A DNA stretch of 64,000 bases from Chloracidobacterium sp. (GTDB lineage: Bacteria > Acidobacteriota > Blastocatellia > Pyrinomonadales > Pyrinomonadaceae): the NCBI GenBank assembly GCA_016711345.1, contig JADJTD010000001.1, positions 744,001 to 808,000 on the forward strand. Reading direction: 5' to 3'. The stretch's first letter is position 1. The number at the start of each line of letters is the position of its first letter. Below are positions 1 through 9,537 of the stretch, piece by piece. A program made the position numbers and the translations under genes. The notes beneath the pieces are model-generated. The model searched no databases, was not told the DNA's origin, and saw only the letters and a list, made by a program, of their open reading frames with translations.

Positions 1-1100
1 ATATTGTGTCGCTGTTCCGGCCCGAAGGCGGCAGCACTCCAACCGCAACTCCTACTAACACAGCAACAGCGACGAGTACATCAACTCCAACCAATACGCC
101 GACTGGTGTGGGAACGCCGTCGATCAGCGGAACGGTGACCTATGGAAATGCGATCGGAGCGCCGACGTCGCGGTTTGTTTCAAATGTAACGATCACGGGA
201 ACAGGCTCGCCGAATGTCATGACGACGACAGCGGCTCCGGGTGCCACGGCAGGACAATATACACTGACGGGTTTTGGTGCGGGTTCTTACACCCTGACGC
301 CGACAAAGACCGGCGGCGTGAACAGCATCACTTCATTTGATGCTGCGAAGATCTCTCAGCATGTCGCCGGGCCGCCGAATCCGTTGTTGACAGGAAATCA
401 GTTGATCGTGGCAGATGTCAGCGGCAACACTTCGGTCACTTCGTTCGATGCGGCGATGATCGCAAAGTTCGCTGCCGGCCCGCCATACATCGCTCCTGGC
501 ATCGGTTCGACATCGACGTGGAGATTCCTTCCGGTAAACCGTATATACGCATCGGTCACAGAAAATCTAGCGGGAGAAGACTTCTCAGCATTGCTGATGG
601 GTGAGGTTTCGGGCAATTGGACAAACTCAGGGGCAAGGCCGACTCGAACTGTGGACAGTGAACAGTGGTCAGCGGACCATGGAAATGACTACGGAACGGC
701 GAAACCGATCGAGGTCACGGCTCACCATGTAACGTCGACGACCGACAAAGAGATAGTTGTTCCCGTGACCGTCGATGGCATTGATGACAAAGGCATTATC
801 GCGTATGAATTCGATCTTCGATACGATCCCTCGGTGATGCAGCCGGTTGATGAAGTTGTGGACATGAAAAACTCGATCAGCCGAGGGCTTTCGGTCGTGA
901 CAAATCCTTACGAGCCAGGTTTATTGCGAGTCGTTGTTTACGGAGCTTATCCGATTGATGCGGATGGCTTGTTGTTGAATCTGAGGTTCACTGCTGTTGG
1001 GCCGGTTGGTTCGGTTTCACCTCTGACTTTCGAGCGAATAATGTTCAACGAAGGCGAATCGCGAGTGAGCGTAACTAACGGAAAGGTCGAGCTATTCTAA
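1..1100 (+). CDS. C-terminal part of a secreted cohesin/dockerin-module protein (5' partial)
   Basis: The reading frame is open to the left edge, so the N-terminus lies outside the window; the first possible internal start is a GTG at 6. The visible chain begins with a Thr/Pro linker (about residues 10-38), then a Cna-B/carboxypeptidase-regulatory-like beta domain opening with ISGTVTYG (39-105). Next come two dockerin-like segments (SITSFDAAKISQHVAG and DVSGNTSVTSFDAAMIAKF; about 107-155), a GEDFSALLMGEVSGNW block, and a C-terminal cohesin-like domain from about 245 that ends in GKVELF. The same module order recurs at the ends of the proteins at 28900-35448 and 47717-51337. It is probably secreted and surface-associated, with dockerin and cohesin on one chain able to bind within or between molecules. 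The family calls rest on motif reading; the catalytic or binding N-terminal part is unseen. Confidence 0.75.
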   Translation, partial: IVSLFRPEGGSTPTATPTNTATATSTSTPTNTPTGVGTPSISGTVTYGNAIGAPTSRFVSNVTITGTGSPNVMTTTAAPGATAGQYTLTGFGAGSYTLTPTKTGGVNSITSFDAAKISQHVAGPPNPLLTGNQLIVADVSGNTSVTSFDAAMIAKFAAGPPYIAPGIGSTSTWRFLPVNRIYASVTENLAGEDFSALLMGEVSGNWTNSGARPTRTVDSEQWSADHGNDYGTAKPIEVTAHHVTSTTDKEIVVPVTVDGIDDKGIIAYEFDLRYDPSVMQPVDEVVDMKNSISRGLSVVTNPYEPGLLRVVVYGAYPIDADGLLLNLRFTAVGPVGSVSPLTFERIMFNEGESRVSVTNGKVELF

Positions 1101-1117
1101 TTGAGCATTGAAATGTA

Positions 1118-1166
1118 GTAGGGCGGAACATTCTGTGTTGAATGTTCCGCCCTACTGACGTGCGCG
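1118..1166. repeat. REP-like palindrome, copy 1 (possible terminator)
   Basis: The arms at 1118-1133 (starting GTAGGGCGGAAC) and 1140-1155 pair perfectly over 16 bp around a 6-nt loop. The right flank continues TGACGTGCGCG, matching the ACGTGCGGG arm of the other copies. It sits between the convergent ends of the cohesin protein and citrate synthase, where it may end transcription from both sides, although it has no clear T-tract. Confidence 0.8.
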
Positions 1167-1184
1167 CTTTGCACACTTTTTTCC

Positions 1185-2330
1185 TTATCGCTCGCTGATC
1201 GGTGCGTAATTCAGGTCGCGGGCTCCGATGTATTCGGCACGCGGGCGGATCAGTTTGTTGTGGCCGTATTGTTCGAGGATGTGGCCGGTCCAGCCTGAAA
1301 TACGGCTGACGGCGAAGATCGGTGTATAAAGATCGAGCGGGATGTCCATCAGGTAATAGGTCGAAGCCGAGTAAAAATCGACGTTTGGGAACATTCCCTT
1401 CTTTTCGTGCATCAACTGCTCGATACGACGCGACATCTCGAACCACTTCGTAACGCCTTTCTTTTCAGCCATGTGCTGTGAGTATTTACGCAGCCAAGTC
1501 GCACGCGGGTCTTCGGTTTTATAAACGGCGTGGCCGATGCCCATGATCTTGCGTTTTTCTTCGAGAGCTTTCTCGACCCATGCATCGATCTTATCCGGCT
1601 CGCCGATCTCTATGAGCATTTTCATCACGTTGGTATTCGCACCGCCGTGAAGCGGCCCGGCAAGAGCCGCGATGCCGGCCGTGACGCAGCCGTACATGTC
1701 GGCAAGCGTTCCCGCGACGACTCGTGTCGTAAATGTAGAGGCGTTCAACTCGTGATCGGCGTGCAGTATCAGACATACATCGAAAATATGAGCTTCATCA
1801 GCATCAGCACGCTCGCCGCGAAGCATATAAAGGAAATTCTCTGCAATATTCAGAGAATGATCGGGAGCAACGACTTCCTTGCCGTTGCGGATGCGATCCC
1901 AAGCCGCAGATAGAGTTCCGATCTGTCCTGTAAGCTTGACGGCGGCTTTCATTGCGTGTTCGCGATCGGTTCCGTGTCCGTCCTTGTCATAAAAATCAAG
2001 CGACGAGACGCTTGTGCGGAGCACATCCATCGGATCGGCATCCTTTGGGAATTGCTTCATCGCCGCAATAACTTCGGCGGGAACCTCGTAGTTCGCCCGA
2101 ATGTCAGCATTTAGAGCGGCAAGCTCATCTGCCTTTGGCAAACGGCCGTTCCAGAGTAGAAAAATAACTTCCTCAAACGTCGAATGCTCGGCGAGATCGT
2201 GAATGTTATAGCCCTGATAAATTAAGATACCGTCGTCGCCGTTAACGTCGCCGATCGAGCTTTGTGCCGCCACAACTCCGCGAAGTCCCGCTGCCGCTGC
2301 TCCCGCCGTTGATTCTGTTCCTGTACTCAT
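1185..2330 (-). CDS. gltA: Citrate synthase (or 2-methylcitrate synthase)
   Basis: This cytosolic enzyme condenses oxaloacetate with acetyl-CoA to give citrate, the entry step of the TCA cycle. At 381 residues it has the length of the short type I bacterial/archaeal citrate synthases and the 2-methylcitrate synthases. Family motifs are intact: HADHELN (His190, His193), GPLHGGAN with the substrate-binding His228, GIGHAVY with His267, and VDFYSAS with the catalytic Asp318, then a conserved GWTGHILEQ near the end. The ATG at 2330 follows a weak purine-rich stretch (AGAGAG). It stands alone between two REP-like hairpins, so it is probably monocistronic. Sequence alone does not settle citrate against methylcitrate preference; no prpB or prpD gene lies nearby, which favours the TCA role. 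Confidence 0.93.
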   Translation of the reverse strand: MSTGTESTAGAAAAGLRGVVAAQSSIGDVNGDDGILIYQGYNIHDLAEHSTFEEVIFLLWNGRLPKADELAALNADIRANYEVPAEVIAAMKQFPKDADPMDVLRTSVSSLDFYDKDGHGTDREHAMKAAVKLTGQIGTLSAAWDRIRNGKEVVAPDHSLNIAENFLYMLRGERADADEAHIFDVCLILHADHELNASTFTTRVVAGTLADMYGCVTAGIAALAGPLHGGANTNVMKMLIEIGEPDKIDAWVEKALEEKRKIMGIGHAVYKTEDPRATWLRKYSQHMAEKKGVTKWFEMSRRIEQLMHEKKGMFPNVDFYSASTYYLMDIPLDLYTPIFAVSRISGWTGHILEQYGHNKLIRPRAEYIGARDLNYAPISER

Positions 2331-2420
2331 TTTAATACTCTCTTTTAAATAAAATAGTGATTAACGCAAACTTTCATTTTATAAGAAGCGCCCTGTTTAC
2401 AGCAAGTTTGCTCAAGCAGA

Positions 2421-2470
2421 AGCCCGCACGTAAGGAAGGGCGGAACACTCAACTCGAATGTTCCGCCCTT
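2421..2470. repeat. REP-like palindrome, copy 2
   Basis: AGCCCGCACGTAAGG is followed by an 11-bp perfect stem: AAGGGCGGAAC at 2436-2446 pairs with GTTCCGCCCTT at 2460-2470. It lies just downstream of the metalloprotease gene ending at 2495 and upstream of citrate synthase, and may terminate the former. Confidence 0.8.
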
Positions 2471-2494
2471 GCTGTAGTCGCACAAAGCCCTAAC

Positions 2495-5479
2495 TTACGG
2501 ACAATTTGCACCTCTTAGGACGAGGTTTGCCGCCGTTACTGTTCCAGTATCGGCTGCTGCTCCATCTCGGATCGAAAGCGTCCACGTTCCATTGATCTGA
2601 GCACTTGTAAGACCTGCAAACGCAGCAGTCAGATTGGTGACAGGTGCCGGATTTGTTTGGCCTGCGCCTCCTGCTCCGGTTGTCCGATAGTTACCAACAC
2701 CAATATTGGCGTTCGCTCCAAGACCTGAGGCTATCGTCCAAATATTCGTTCCCGTCGCAGCATCGGTAAAGTTATACGCTCCGCTGAAATTGGAACTGTC
2801 TCCGTAACTGCCTGCAGTAGTAACCCCTATACGGCTTGCAGTAACAAAACTGACCAATCCGCTCGGAGACCTGAGGATCATATCCACATCGCCCACATAG
2901 CTGTGCGTCAAAGTCACACTTGTCGATACTGATGTGAGCGGTCCGGTGATTCCCGAAACAACAAAGCTAATAACGCGGGCCGCTCCATAAACTGGCGGTG
3001 TGCCCGAACCGCCGTCAGGAATTGCACCTGTACCGGTTCCTGTGACCGTCACGTTCGCCGCCGGTGTACAAGCTGCTGTTGGCGTAGCGGTCGGCGTATT
3101 TGTTGCCGTATTGGTCGCCGTTGACATTACAGTCGCCGTTGCCGTTGGCGTATTTGTCGGTGTGAATGTGGACGTTGCAGTTGCCGTTGCGGTAGCTGTG
3201 TTAGTCGCGGTACTTGTCGCCGTAGCCGTTGGAGTATCGGTCGCTGTTCCAGTCGGCGTTGATGTAGCCGTCTCGGTCGGAGTTGACGTATTCGTCGCGG
3301 TTGCAGTCGCAGTAAATGTAGCCGTTGCAGTCGGCGTATTAGCTGGCGTCGGAGTGTTCGTTGCCGTATTGGTCGGCGTACTGGTTGCTGTGTTCGTCGG
3401 AGTATTTGTCGGCGTAAACGTCGGCGTATTTGTCGGAGTCGCCGCTGCGCCGGTTACCGTAAAGTTGGTGTTTGAAATATCAAAGAAGATATTCCCAACC
3501 GCCTCAACTTTTATTCTTGCCGTCGTTGTTGTTCCAACGGGTATCGTTACCGCTTGCGAACCGTCGTTGGCCGTGCTTGAGGCAAGAACAGTCGGAAATG
3601 TCTGTCCGCCGTCCGTTGACATCGATATTTTGACATTCGCGCAGCTAACAGGTGCAGCGGTCGTATTATTTACATTCCATGTAACGGTTTGTGAAGATCC
3701 GCCCGCCCAGGAAACATTCGTATTCGGCGAAGTCACCTGAAACGGTCCCGAAGTGTTGCTCACCGTGACGACCATATCGTCAAATTGCGTCTGGCCGATA
3801 GTCGAAGCCGGAACATAAGGGCGGTTGTCTCTTACGGTCAGACGGAAATTGAGTGTTCTTGATACAGAGCTAAGAGCTTCAACATTACATATCGCATCGC
3901 CGCCCAATGTGGGCGTAACGTTCAGACCGGCAAGGATAGTTGAAAGCCTCGGGAAATTTCTCGTCGGCGAGGACGTCGAGCCGAATGATATCCAGTTTGG
4001 GCCGGTTGCTTTCGTGATCGACGCAACGCTGGCGTTTCCTGTTGTTGTGGTGTTGTTGTTCTGCTCCCAGTTATAAGTTAGCGGGTCGCCTTGCGGATCG
4101 GTTGCCGACCCGGTAAGGGCAAACGCGGTCGAAATGGGAATCGTGTAATCGCTGCCTGCGGAAACGGTCGGCGGACTATTTGCCGTCATGTTTGTTGTAA
4201 CAGGACAGGTTTTTGTCGCCAAATTAGCCTGAATCTGTGCGATCGAAGCCTGATGAAAAATGTCTATCGAGTGTGGTGCCGCATCCTGATTAGTGATGCC
4301 CGCGTAACCCATTACAGTTATGCCGGAACCGACTTCTTTACTCGTACCAAACCCTTCATTTGAAAATGAAAATGTGTGATTCGCTCCCAATTGATGCCCG
4401 ACTTCGTGAGCCACATAATCGATATCAAAATTGTCTCCCTGCGGAATACCGTCGGCTGGCGACGTGATGCCCGAACCTTTAGCGAGCGAAGTCGACGTAG
4501 CAGGATTGGTACATACACACCCGATGCAGCCTGCGTTTCCGCCGCCTCCCGAAGCTCCGAACATATGGCCGATGTCGTAATTGGCACTGCCTATAACGTT
4601 GGTTAACGTCTGCTGCAATTGCAGATTCCACTGACTCAAAGTGGTCGAGTACGGATCGCTCGAAGGCGTGTAATAAATAACAGAAGTCGTGTTTGAAATA
4701 AGATTCAAGTGCAATCCAAGATCTCTTTCATAAACGCCGTTTGAGCGAGTCAGCGTAGCGTTAAATGCAGCCAGGACCAAACCTACTTGAGCGGAACTTG
4801 TTGCTCCAAAATAATTTGAATATTCAGCGTTGCAGGACTGAGCCAAACGCATTGTCTTTACTTGTCCGGCTGAGCTTTCGGGCAGATTCATCGTCTGAAC
4901 TTCCATATCAAGTCCGGCGGCAAGGCTCCTGTCAACCGTCGTACAAGACCACGGCATTTCGCCTTTTTCTCGACGCGAACGAAATACTGCATATACTGTG
5001 CGGTCAGCAGAATACGGCTCGATGTATTCGTTATCGCGGTCCGTTCGGAAAATCATCGTCTGAACGCCCTGCGGAGAAAGACTCAATTTCAATGTCGCAT
5101 ACTCATCCGTAAGCCCGCGGCCGGAATAGGCGCGGATGTCAGGAAATCTTGCCTGAAGATCGGGCTCGAAATTTGATGCCTCAAAAACTTCGAACCATTC
5201 TAGCTGGCCGTCGGCATTTGGCAATGAAATTATCGTCGAATTGCTAACAGCATCATTCGCAGTAATCGACATTAACTGCTGCCTGAGCGGTTCGATATTC
5301 AAACTAAATAACCTAAACTCCGCAGGAAAAGACTGTCTAGTCACACCTTTTTCTTTGACAAAACTATCCTGGTTTTCATAATTGGCAGTCCAAACGATCT
5401 GCTGGGCATGCGCGCTAAAACCCGCACCGCCCAACACGACTATCGCCAACAAAAACTTGCAAGCTGTATTCGCAGTCAT
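2495..5479 (-). CDS. Secreted reprolysin-like zinc metalloprotease with Thr/Pro linker and P-domain
   Basis: A signal peptide spans residues 1-26 (ends AHAQ). The catalytic region carries the metzincin zinc site HEVGHQLGANH at about residues 357-367, followed by a Met-turn-like GSGITVMGYAG, with a Cys-rich patch (CIGCVC) just before. Ig-like and beta-sandwich segments follow (to about 680). Then comes a mucin-like linker rich in TPT/TAT (about 683-810) and a C-terminal domain resembling the proprotein-convertase P-domain (ends RGANCP). It is probably an extracellular endopeptidase. An AGGAG site lies 12 nt before the ATG. The N-terminal two thirds match the protein at 47717, while the C-terminal domain matches the neighbour at 5727, so this is a shuffled architecture. 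Substrate is unknown. Confidence 0.85.
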   Translation of the reverse strand: MTANTACKFLLAIVVLGGAGFSAHAQQIVWTANYENQDSFVKEKGVTRQSFPAEFRLFSLNIEPLRQQLMSITANDAVSNSTIISLPNADGQLEWFEVFEASNFEPDLQARFPDIRAYSGRGLTDEYATLKLSLSPQGVQTMIFRTDRDNEYIEPYSADRTVYAVFRSRREKGEMPWSCTTVDRSLAAGLDMEVQTMNLPESSAGQVKTMRLAQSCNAEYSNYFGATSSAQVGLVLAAFNATLTRSNGVYERDLGLHLNLISNTTSVIYYTPSSDPYSTTLSQWNLQLQQTLTNVIGSANYDIGHMFGASGGGGNAGCIGCVCTNPATSTSLAKGSGITSPADGIPQGDNFDIDYVAHEVGHQLGANHTFSFSNEGFGTSKEVGSGITVMGYAGITNQDAAPHSIDIFHQASIAQIQANLATKTCPVTTNMTANSPPTVSAGSDYTIPISTAFALTGSATDPQGDPLTYNWEQNNNTTTTGNASVASITKATGPNWISFGSTSSPTRNFPRLSTILAGLNVTPTLGGDAICNVEALSSVSRTLNFRLTVRDNRPYVPASTIGQTQFDDMVVTVSNTSGPFQVTSPNTNVSWAGGSSQTVTWNVNNTTAAPVSCANVKISMSTDGGQTFPTVLASSTANDGSQAVTIPVGTTTTARIKVEAVGNIFFDISNTNFTVTGAAATPTNTPTFTPTNTPTNTATSTPTNTATNTPTPANTPTATATFTATATATNTSTPTETATSTPTGTATDTPTATATSTATNTATATATATSTFTPTNTPTATATVMSTATNTATNTPTATPTAACTPAANVTVTGTGTGAIPDGGSGTPPVYGAARVISFVVSGITGPLTSVSTSVTLTHSYVGDVDMILRSPSGLVSFVTASRIGVTTAGSYGDSSNFSGAYNFTDAATGTNIWTIASGLGANANIGVGNYRTTGAGGAGQTNPAPVTNLTAAFAGLTSAQINGTWTLSIRDGAAADTGTVTAANLVLRGANCP

Positions 5480-5670
5480 AAACGATTATTCTCCTAAAAT
5501 CTGTCGGTCATGAACGGTGTTTGTTCACCGGTCCTGAAACGATTGTGGAACCTGTTCGATCAAACCTGAACAGACAATATTGTAAAGGGTAAAAACTCTC
5601 ACGCGAATAATATCACCAACCGTCCTAAAATACCATCTTTAAATGAACGGAATGCGACTGTAGAAATAAG

Positions 5671-5693
5671 AAAAAGGCGGCCCGAAGACCGCC
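5671..5693 (-). terminator. Rho-independent terminator of the 5727-9161 gene
   Basis: Read on the minus strand, GGCGG and CCGCC pair around an 8-nt loop and a run of five T follows. It lies about 35 nt beyond the stop of the upstream gene. Confidence 0.65.
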
Positions 5694-5726
5694 CGTACAA
5701 AATACCTGCTATTTAAATCAAAGGGG

Positions 5727-8700
5727 TCATGGACACGACGCTCCTTTCAATACAAGATTTGCGGCTGACACTGTTCCCGTATCATACGCCGCTCCGTCGC
5801 GGATCGTTAGCGTCCACATTCCATTTATTTGGGCAGTAGTTAGTGCTGCAAATGCAGCGGTCAAATTGGTGAACGGAGCCGGGTTTGACTGTCCGGTTGC
5901 ACCGGCAGCGGTGGTTCGATAATTGTTCGGCGTTATCGTGCCAAAAGCACCGAGGCCGGTTGCGACTGTCCAAATATTTGTTCCTGTCGCCGAATCGGTA
6001 AAATTGTAAACGCCGCAATAGTCGGAGCTGTCTCCAAACCCACCGGCAGTCGTGACGCCAATGCGGCTTGCGAGCACAAAGCTTTTAACTCCGCCCGGCG
6101 AGGTCAAAACCATATCTAAATCACCCGCATACCGATGCAGCAAGTTGAGGTTCGCCGACACCGCACTCACTGGGCCTCTCATTCCTGACACCGCAAAGTT
6201 CACAATCCGCGGCGCACCATACTGCGGCGGTGTGCCCGACAAACCATCGGCAATAGTCCCCAGATTTGTCCCAGCAAAAGTCTTTGTCACCACAGGTGTG
6301 CATGACGGACTAGCCGTACTCGTCGGCGTTGCCGAAGGTGCGTTGGTAGGCGTGTAGGTCGGCGCCGATGTTGGAGTGCTTGTCGGAGTCTTCGTCGGCG
6401 TATAAGTCGGCGTCGATGTTGCCGTTGCGGTCGGTGTTGCAGTTGCACAACCGCCTAAACCATTTAGCTTAAATGGCACATCCTGCACTGCGTTCGCTGT
6501 ACCGTTATCAAGTAACGGAGCCCAAGTGGTAGAAAATTGTAATCCGTTCGATCCGGGCTTCTTCACCTGTCCTGGAAGAGTAACTTGTGGAACAAACGGT
6601 CCAACAGAGCCTGTCCCGCCGAGTTGGAAGTCTATCCAATAGTTGCCTGCCGGAAGTGTCGTACCGATATTTGCAACAACAGCCATAATGGGCCTCGTAT
6701 TTCCTGTCGGAGCGGTATCGGTTGCACGGTAGATGCCGGTAAACGATGTCGATGCAAATCGATTGGTCGTCATATTGCCCCAAACCAAAACGCTGCCCGC
6801 AGCATTTGGCGCTCCGCGCCATATCTGAACGCGGGCAAGGTTAAATGTGCTTGTCGTTGTCGAACCTGTCTGATAGCCGTAGAGCGTTAAAGTATTGATA
6901 GTCCAGCCACTTGCAGGAACCGTAAAGTCGTCCGCAATGCGATTAGTCGTCGTCGATGCGGCGCTAAATCCAAATACATTTAATCCGAGACTTGTCTGCA
7001 AAGCGCTCAGCGGAGCTCCGCCGACGCCGCCTGTCGGATTGGTGACCATCGGCCCGTTATCATAAAGCTGTCCCGAAACACACGTCGGACTCGGCGACGC
7101 AATGGCCGTGGGCGTATTTGTCGGAGTGCTTGTCGATGTTCTTGTCGGTGTGAAAGTCGGAGTATTTGTCGGAGTACTCGTCGCAGTTCTCGTTGGTGTA
7201 AATGTTGGTGTAAATGTCGGGGTGCTCGTCGCAGTATTTGTCGGCGTAAACACAGGTGTATTCGTCGCCGTGCTTGTTGCTGTATTAGTCGCTGTTGTCG
7301 TCGGAGTATTGGTTGGTGTGTCCGTCGGTGTATTGGTTGGAGTATCGGTCGGAGCGATCGTTGGCGTTGCAGTCGGAGTGTTAGCTCCAAACGGACATCC
7401 CATACCGCTGGAATAGTTCACAATTCCGTTGAAAACTCTCGGACTGAAATTATTTGAGAACGGATAAGAGATGCCTGCACCTTCCTTGATCTGGATGTTA
7501 CCGTCGCTGACATAAACATTGCCGACACCTGTTCCCGGCGTGTAAGCTAACGATCCCTGGCCTGTCGTATAAGTGATGTAAAAGGAGTAAATTTGTCCGG
7601 CATTCATCGTAATGCCGACCGGAATTGGAATCTGTGTCGGAGTTCCGGCTCCGTTCGTAACAATTCCGTTGTAAGTTCCGAGCAAGGTCCACGCACCGGC
7701 ATTATTCTCAAAACCAACATGCGTGCCGACCTTGTAATAGATCGCGAGCGGTTCGTTATTTAACAGATTCTCTGAAAACGAATCGATTATCACCGGATTC
7801 ATCGCCGTGACGTCAAACATATTTCCGTTGTTGCTTGCACCGCCGGCAAATGTTGTCGTTGCGGAACCTGGCAGACACGTTGGATCGACCGGCGTCATCG
7901 TCGCTGTCGCTGTTGGAGTTGCGGTACTTGTCGGCGTTGACGTAAACGTGCTTGTCGGCGTCGGAGCCGGACAGTCGCCGCCGTCCGTATAACGAACTAC
8001 ACCATTAAATACCCTCGGGCTAAAGTTACCCGAAAACGGATACGATATTCCTGCGCCTTCTTTGACCTGAATATTAGCGTCGCTCACGAACACGTTGCCC
8101 ACGACTGTTCCTGGCGTGTACGCCAACGAGCCTTGGCTGGTCGTGTATGTAATATAAAAAGCGTAAGTCTGCCCTGCCGGGATCGTAACATTTACAGGGA
8201 TCGGCACTGCCGTTCCAACACCCGCGCCATTTGCGACAATTCCGCTATAAGTTCCGGCCAAAGTCCAAGCGCCCGCATTATTCTCAAAACCTACATGAGT
8301 GCCCGGCTTGTAATAGATCGCAAGCGGCTCATTATTTAGCAGGTGTTCGTCAAACGAATCGATTCTCACTGCATTGATCGCCGTGATGTCGAACATATTT
8401 CCATTGTTCGCCGAGCCGTCTGCGAAAGTCGTCGTCACAGAATTTGGCAGACACGAAGCCGGCGGAGGCGTTCCGGTCGAAGTTGCCGTAGCTGTTGCTG
8501 TCTCGGTACTAGTCGGTGTAGATGTGAATGTGCTGGTAGGCGTCACTGCCGGGCAGTCGTCGCCGACTGAATAATGCACGTTCCCGTTAAACACTCTTGG
8601 AGAAAAGCTGTTTAGAAAAGGGTAGGCCTTGCCCGTTCCTTCCTTGATCTGAATGTTGGCATCGCTGGCAAAGACGTTACCTACGGCGGTTCCGTTGGTG

Positions 8701-9161
8701 TAAAATAATCTCGCTTGATCCATCGGATCGACAAATGTGATGTAAAACGCATAGGTCTGGCCGGCAGGGATTGTCACATTTATCGGAAGCGGAATAGCCG
8801 TTGCAACACCGGGGCCATTACTTGCCACACCGGTTGCGGTCCCGACAAGCGTCCAGTCACCCGGCGTCTGTTCAGAACCAACGTGAGTTCCGGCCTTATA
8901 ATAAATGGCGATATCACCGCTCTGTAGGAGATGTTCGTCAAACGAGTTGATCACGACAGTACTTATTGCGGTAATGTCGAACATATTGCCCGCCTGCTCA
9001 TTGCCGCCTGCAAAGGTGGTTCCCAGATTCTCCGGCAAACACGTCTGCGCGAAGCTAGCCGTCGAGCCTAAACATGCGAAAACAAAAAGCATCATCAGCG
9101 TTCTGCCGCTGGCAAAAAACTTAGAAACAAACAAAGGTCGGGTAAGTGTTAGAGTGGTCAT
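5727..9161 (-). CDS. Secreted repeat protein: three ~165-residue repeats, Thr/Pro linkers and a P-domain
   Basis: I chose the ATG at 9161, not the longer open frame to 9437, because a signal peptide (ends ASFAQ, about residue 38) starts there. The mature chain has three homologous units at about 40-205, 230-395 and 425-590. Each begins CLP, contains GNMFDITA, YYK.GTHVG and AGQ.Y.FYIT, and ends SPRVFNG..(Y)...CP, and TPT-rich linkers separate them. A long linker (590-692), an unrelated beta-rich domain with RIADDFTVP (about 692-904), a short linker and a P-domain-like module (953-1144, ends KGASCP) follow. I see no catalytic motif. A structural or adhesive surface role is inference. The P-domain closely resembles that of the metalloprotease downstream, so the two genes share a duplicated 3' module. 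Confidence 0.75.
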   Translation of the reverse strand: MTTLTLTRPLFVSKFFASGRTLMMLFVFACLGSTASFAQTCLPENLGTTFAGGNEQAGNMFDITAISTVVINSFDEHLLQSGDIAIYYKAGTHVGSEQTPGDWTLVGTATGVASNGPGVATAIPLPINVTIPAGQTYAFYITFVDPMDQARLFYTNGTAVGNVFASDANIQIKEGTGKAYPFLNSFSPRVFNGNVHYSVGDDCPAVTPTSTFTSTPTSTETATATATSTGTPPPASCLPNSVTTTFADGSANNGNMFDITAINAVRIDSFDEHLLNNEPLAIYYKPGTHVGFENNAGAWTLAGTYSGIVANGAGVGTAVPIPVNVTIPAGQTYAFYITYTTSQGSLAYTPGTVVGNVFVSDANIQVKEGAGISYPFSGNFSPRVFNGVVRYTDGGDCPAPTPTSTFTSTPTSTATPTATATMTPVDPTCLPGSATTTFAGGASNNGNMFDVTAMNPVIIDSFSENLLNNEPLAIYYKVGTHVGFENNAGAWTLLGTYNGIVTNGAGTPTQIPIPVGITMNAGQIYSFYITYTTGQGSLAYTPGTGVGNVYVSDGNIQIKEGAGISYPFSNNFSPRVFNGIVNYSSGMGCPFGANTPTATPTIAPTDTPTNTPTDTPTNTPTTTATNTATSTATNTPVFTPTNTATSTPTFTPTFTPTRTATSTPTNTPTFTPTRTSTSTPTNTPTAIASPSPTCVSGQLYDNGPMVTNPTGGVGGAPLSALQTSLGLNVFGFSAASTTTNRIADDFTVPASGWTINTLTLYGYQTGSTTTSTFNLARVQIWRGAPNAAGSVLVWGNMTTNRFASTSFTGIYRATDTAPTGNTRPIMAVVANIGTTLPAGNYWIDFQLGGTGSVGPFVPQVTLPGQVKKPGSNGLQFSTTWAPLLDNGTANAVQDVPFKLNGLGGCATATPTATATSTPTYTPTKTPTSTPTSAPTYTPTNAPSATPTSTASPSCTPVVTKTFAGTNLGTIADGLSGTPPQYGAPRIVNFAVSGMRGPVSAVSANLNLLHRYAGDLDMVLTSPGGVKSFVLASRIGVTTAGGFGDSSDYCGVYNFTDSATGTNIWTVATGLGAFGTITPNNYRTTAAGATGQSNPAPFTNLTAAFAALTTAQINGMWTLTIRDGAAYDTGTVSAANLVLKGASCP

Positions 9162-9537
9162 ATGTTCGATAATAATTTCGTAATATTGCGGCAAATGGTA
9201 AACAACCACCGCCAAGACTAAAAACGCTCGGTCAATGTTTATTGAGGGATCTTTCCCTGAGACTCGATCAATACGACAGGGTAAGATGGCGAATAGCTCT
9301 AAATTTCCAGAGGAACACAAAACAAAACTAGCATATTGCAGCAAGTTTTTTTCTACAAAAACTTTTGGACATGCTGAACGACCCAAAAGGAAAAGGCCGG
9401 AGCTTTTTGGGCTTCGGCCTGGGTTTCTGAGGATCACTGTTGGATGCAGAGGGTTCTTAAAGGGGTTATCGTTCTTCTGGCGGGGGATCTTGTTTTGGAT
9501 CGGGAATGTTCTTAATTTCCCTATCGCGCTTCAATAT
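9162..9537. other. Intergenic region, 376 bp
   Basis: It holds the upstream region of the 9161 gene and the terminator at 9391-9420. No gene is supported; the open frames here are extensions or shadows. Confidence 0.6.
9391..9420 (-). terminator. Terminator hairpin downstream of the glycine-zipper gene
   Basis: AGGCCG and CGGCCT form the outer stem, with an inner AGC/GCT pair. Read on the minus strand it is followed by TTTTCCTTTT. It lies about 120 nt beyond the stop at 9538. Confidence 0.6.

Noticed and set aside
1530..1913. 127-residue plus-strand frame inside citrate synthase
   Set aside because: It is antisense to a well-supported gene with intact catalytic motifs.
3000..3740. Long plus-strand frames rich in Val/Gly (VGVFVGV) here and near 7102 and 30527
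   Set aside because: They are the antisense of the Thr/Pro linker coding repeats and have no independent signals.
9162..9437. N-terminal extension of the secreted repeat protein to 9437
   Set aside because: It would bury the signal peptide about 90 residues inside the chain and covers a terminator region.
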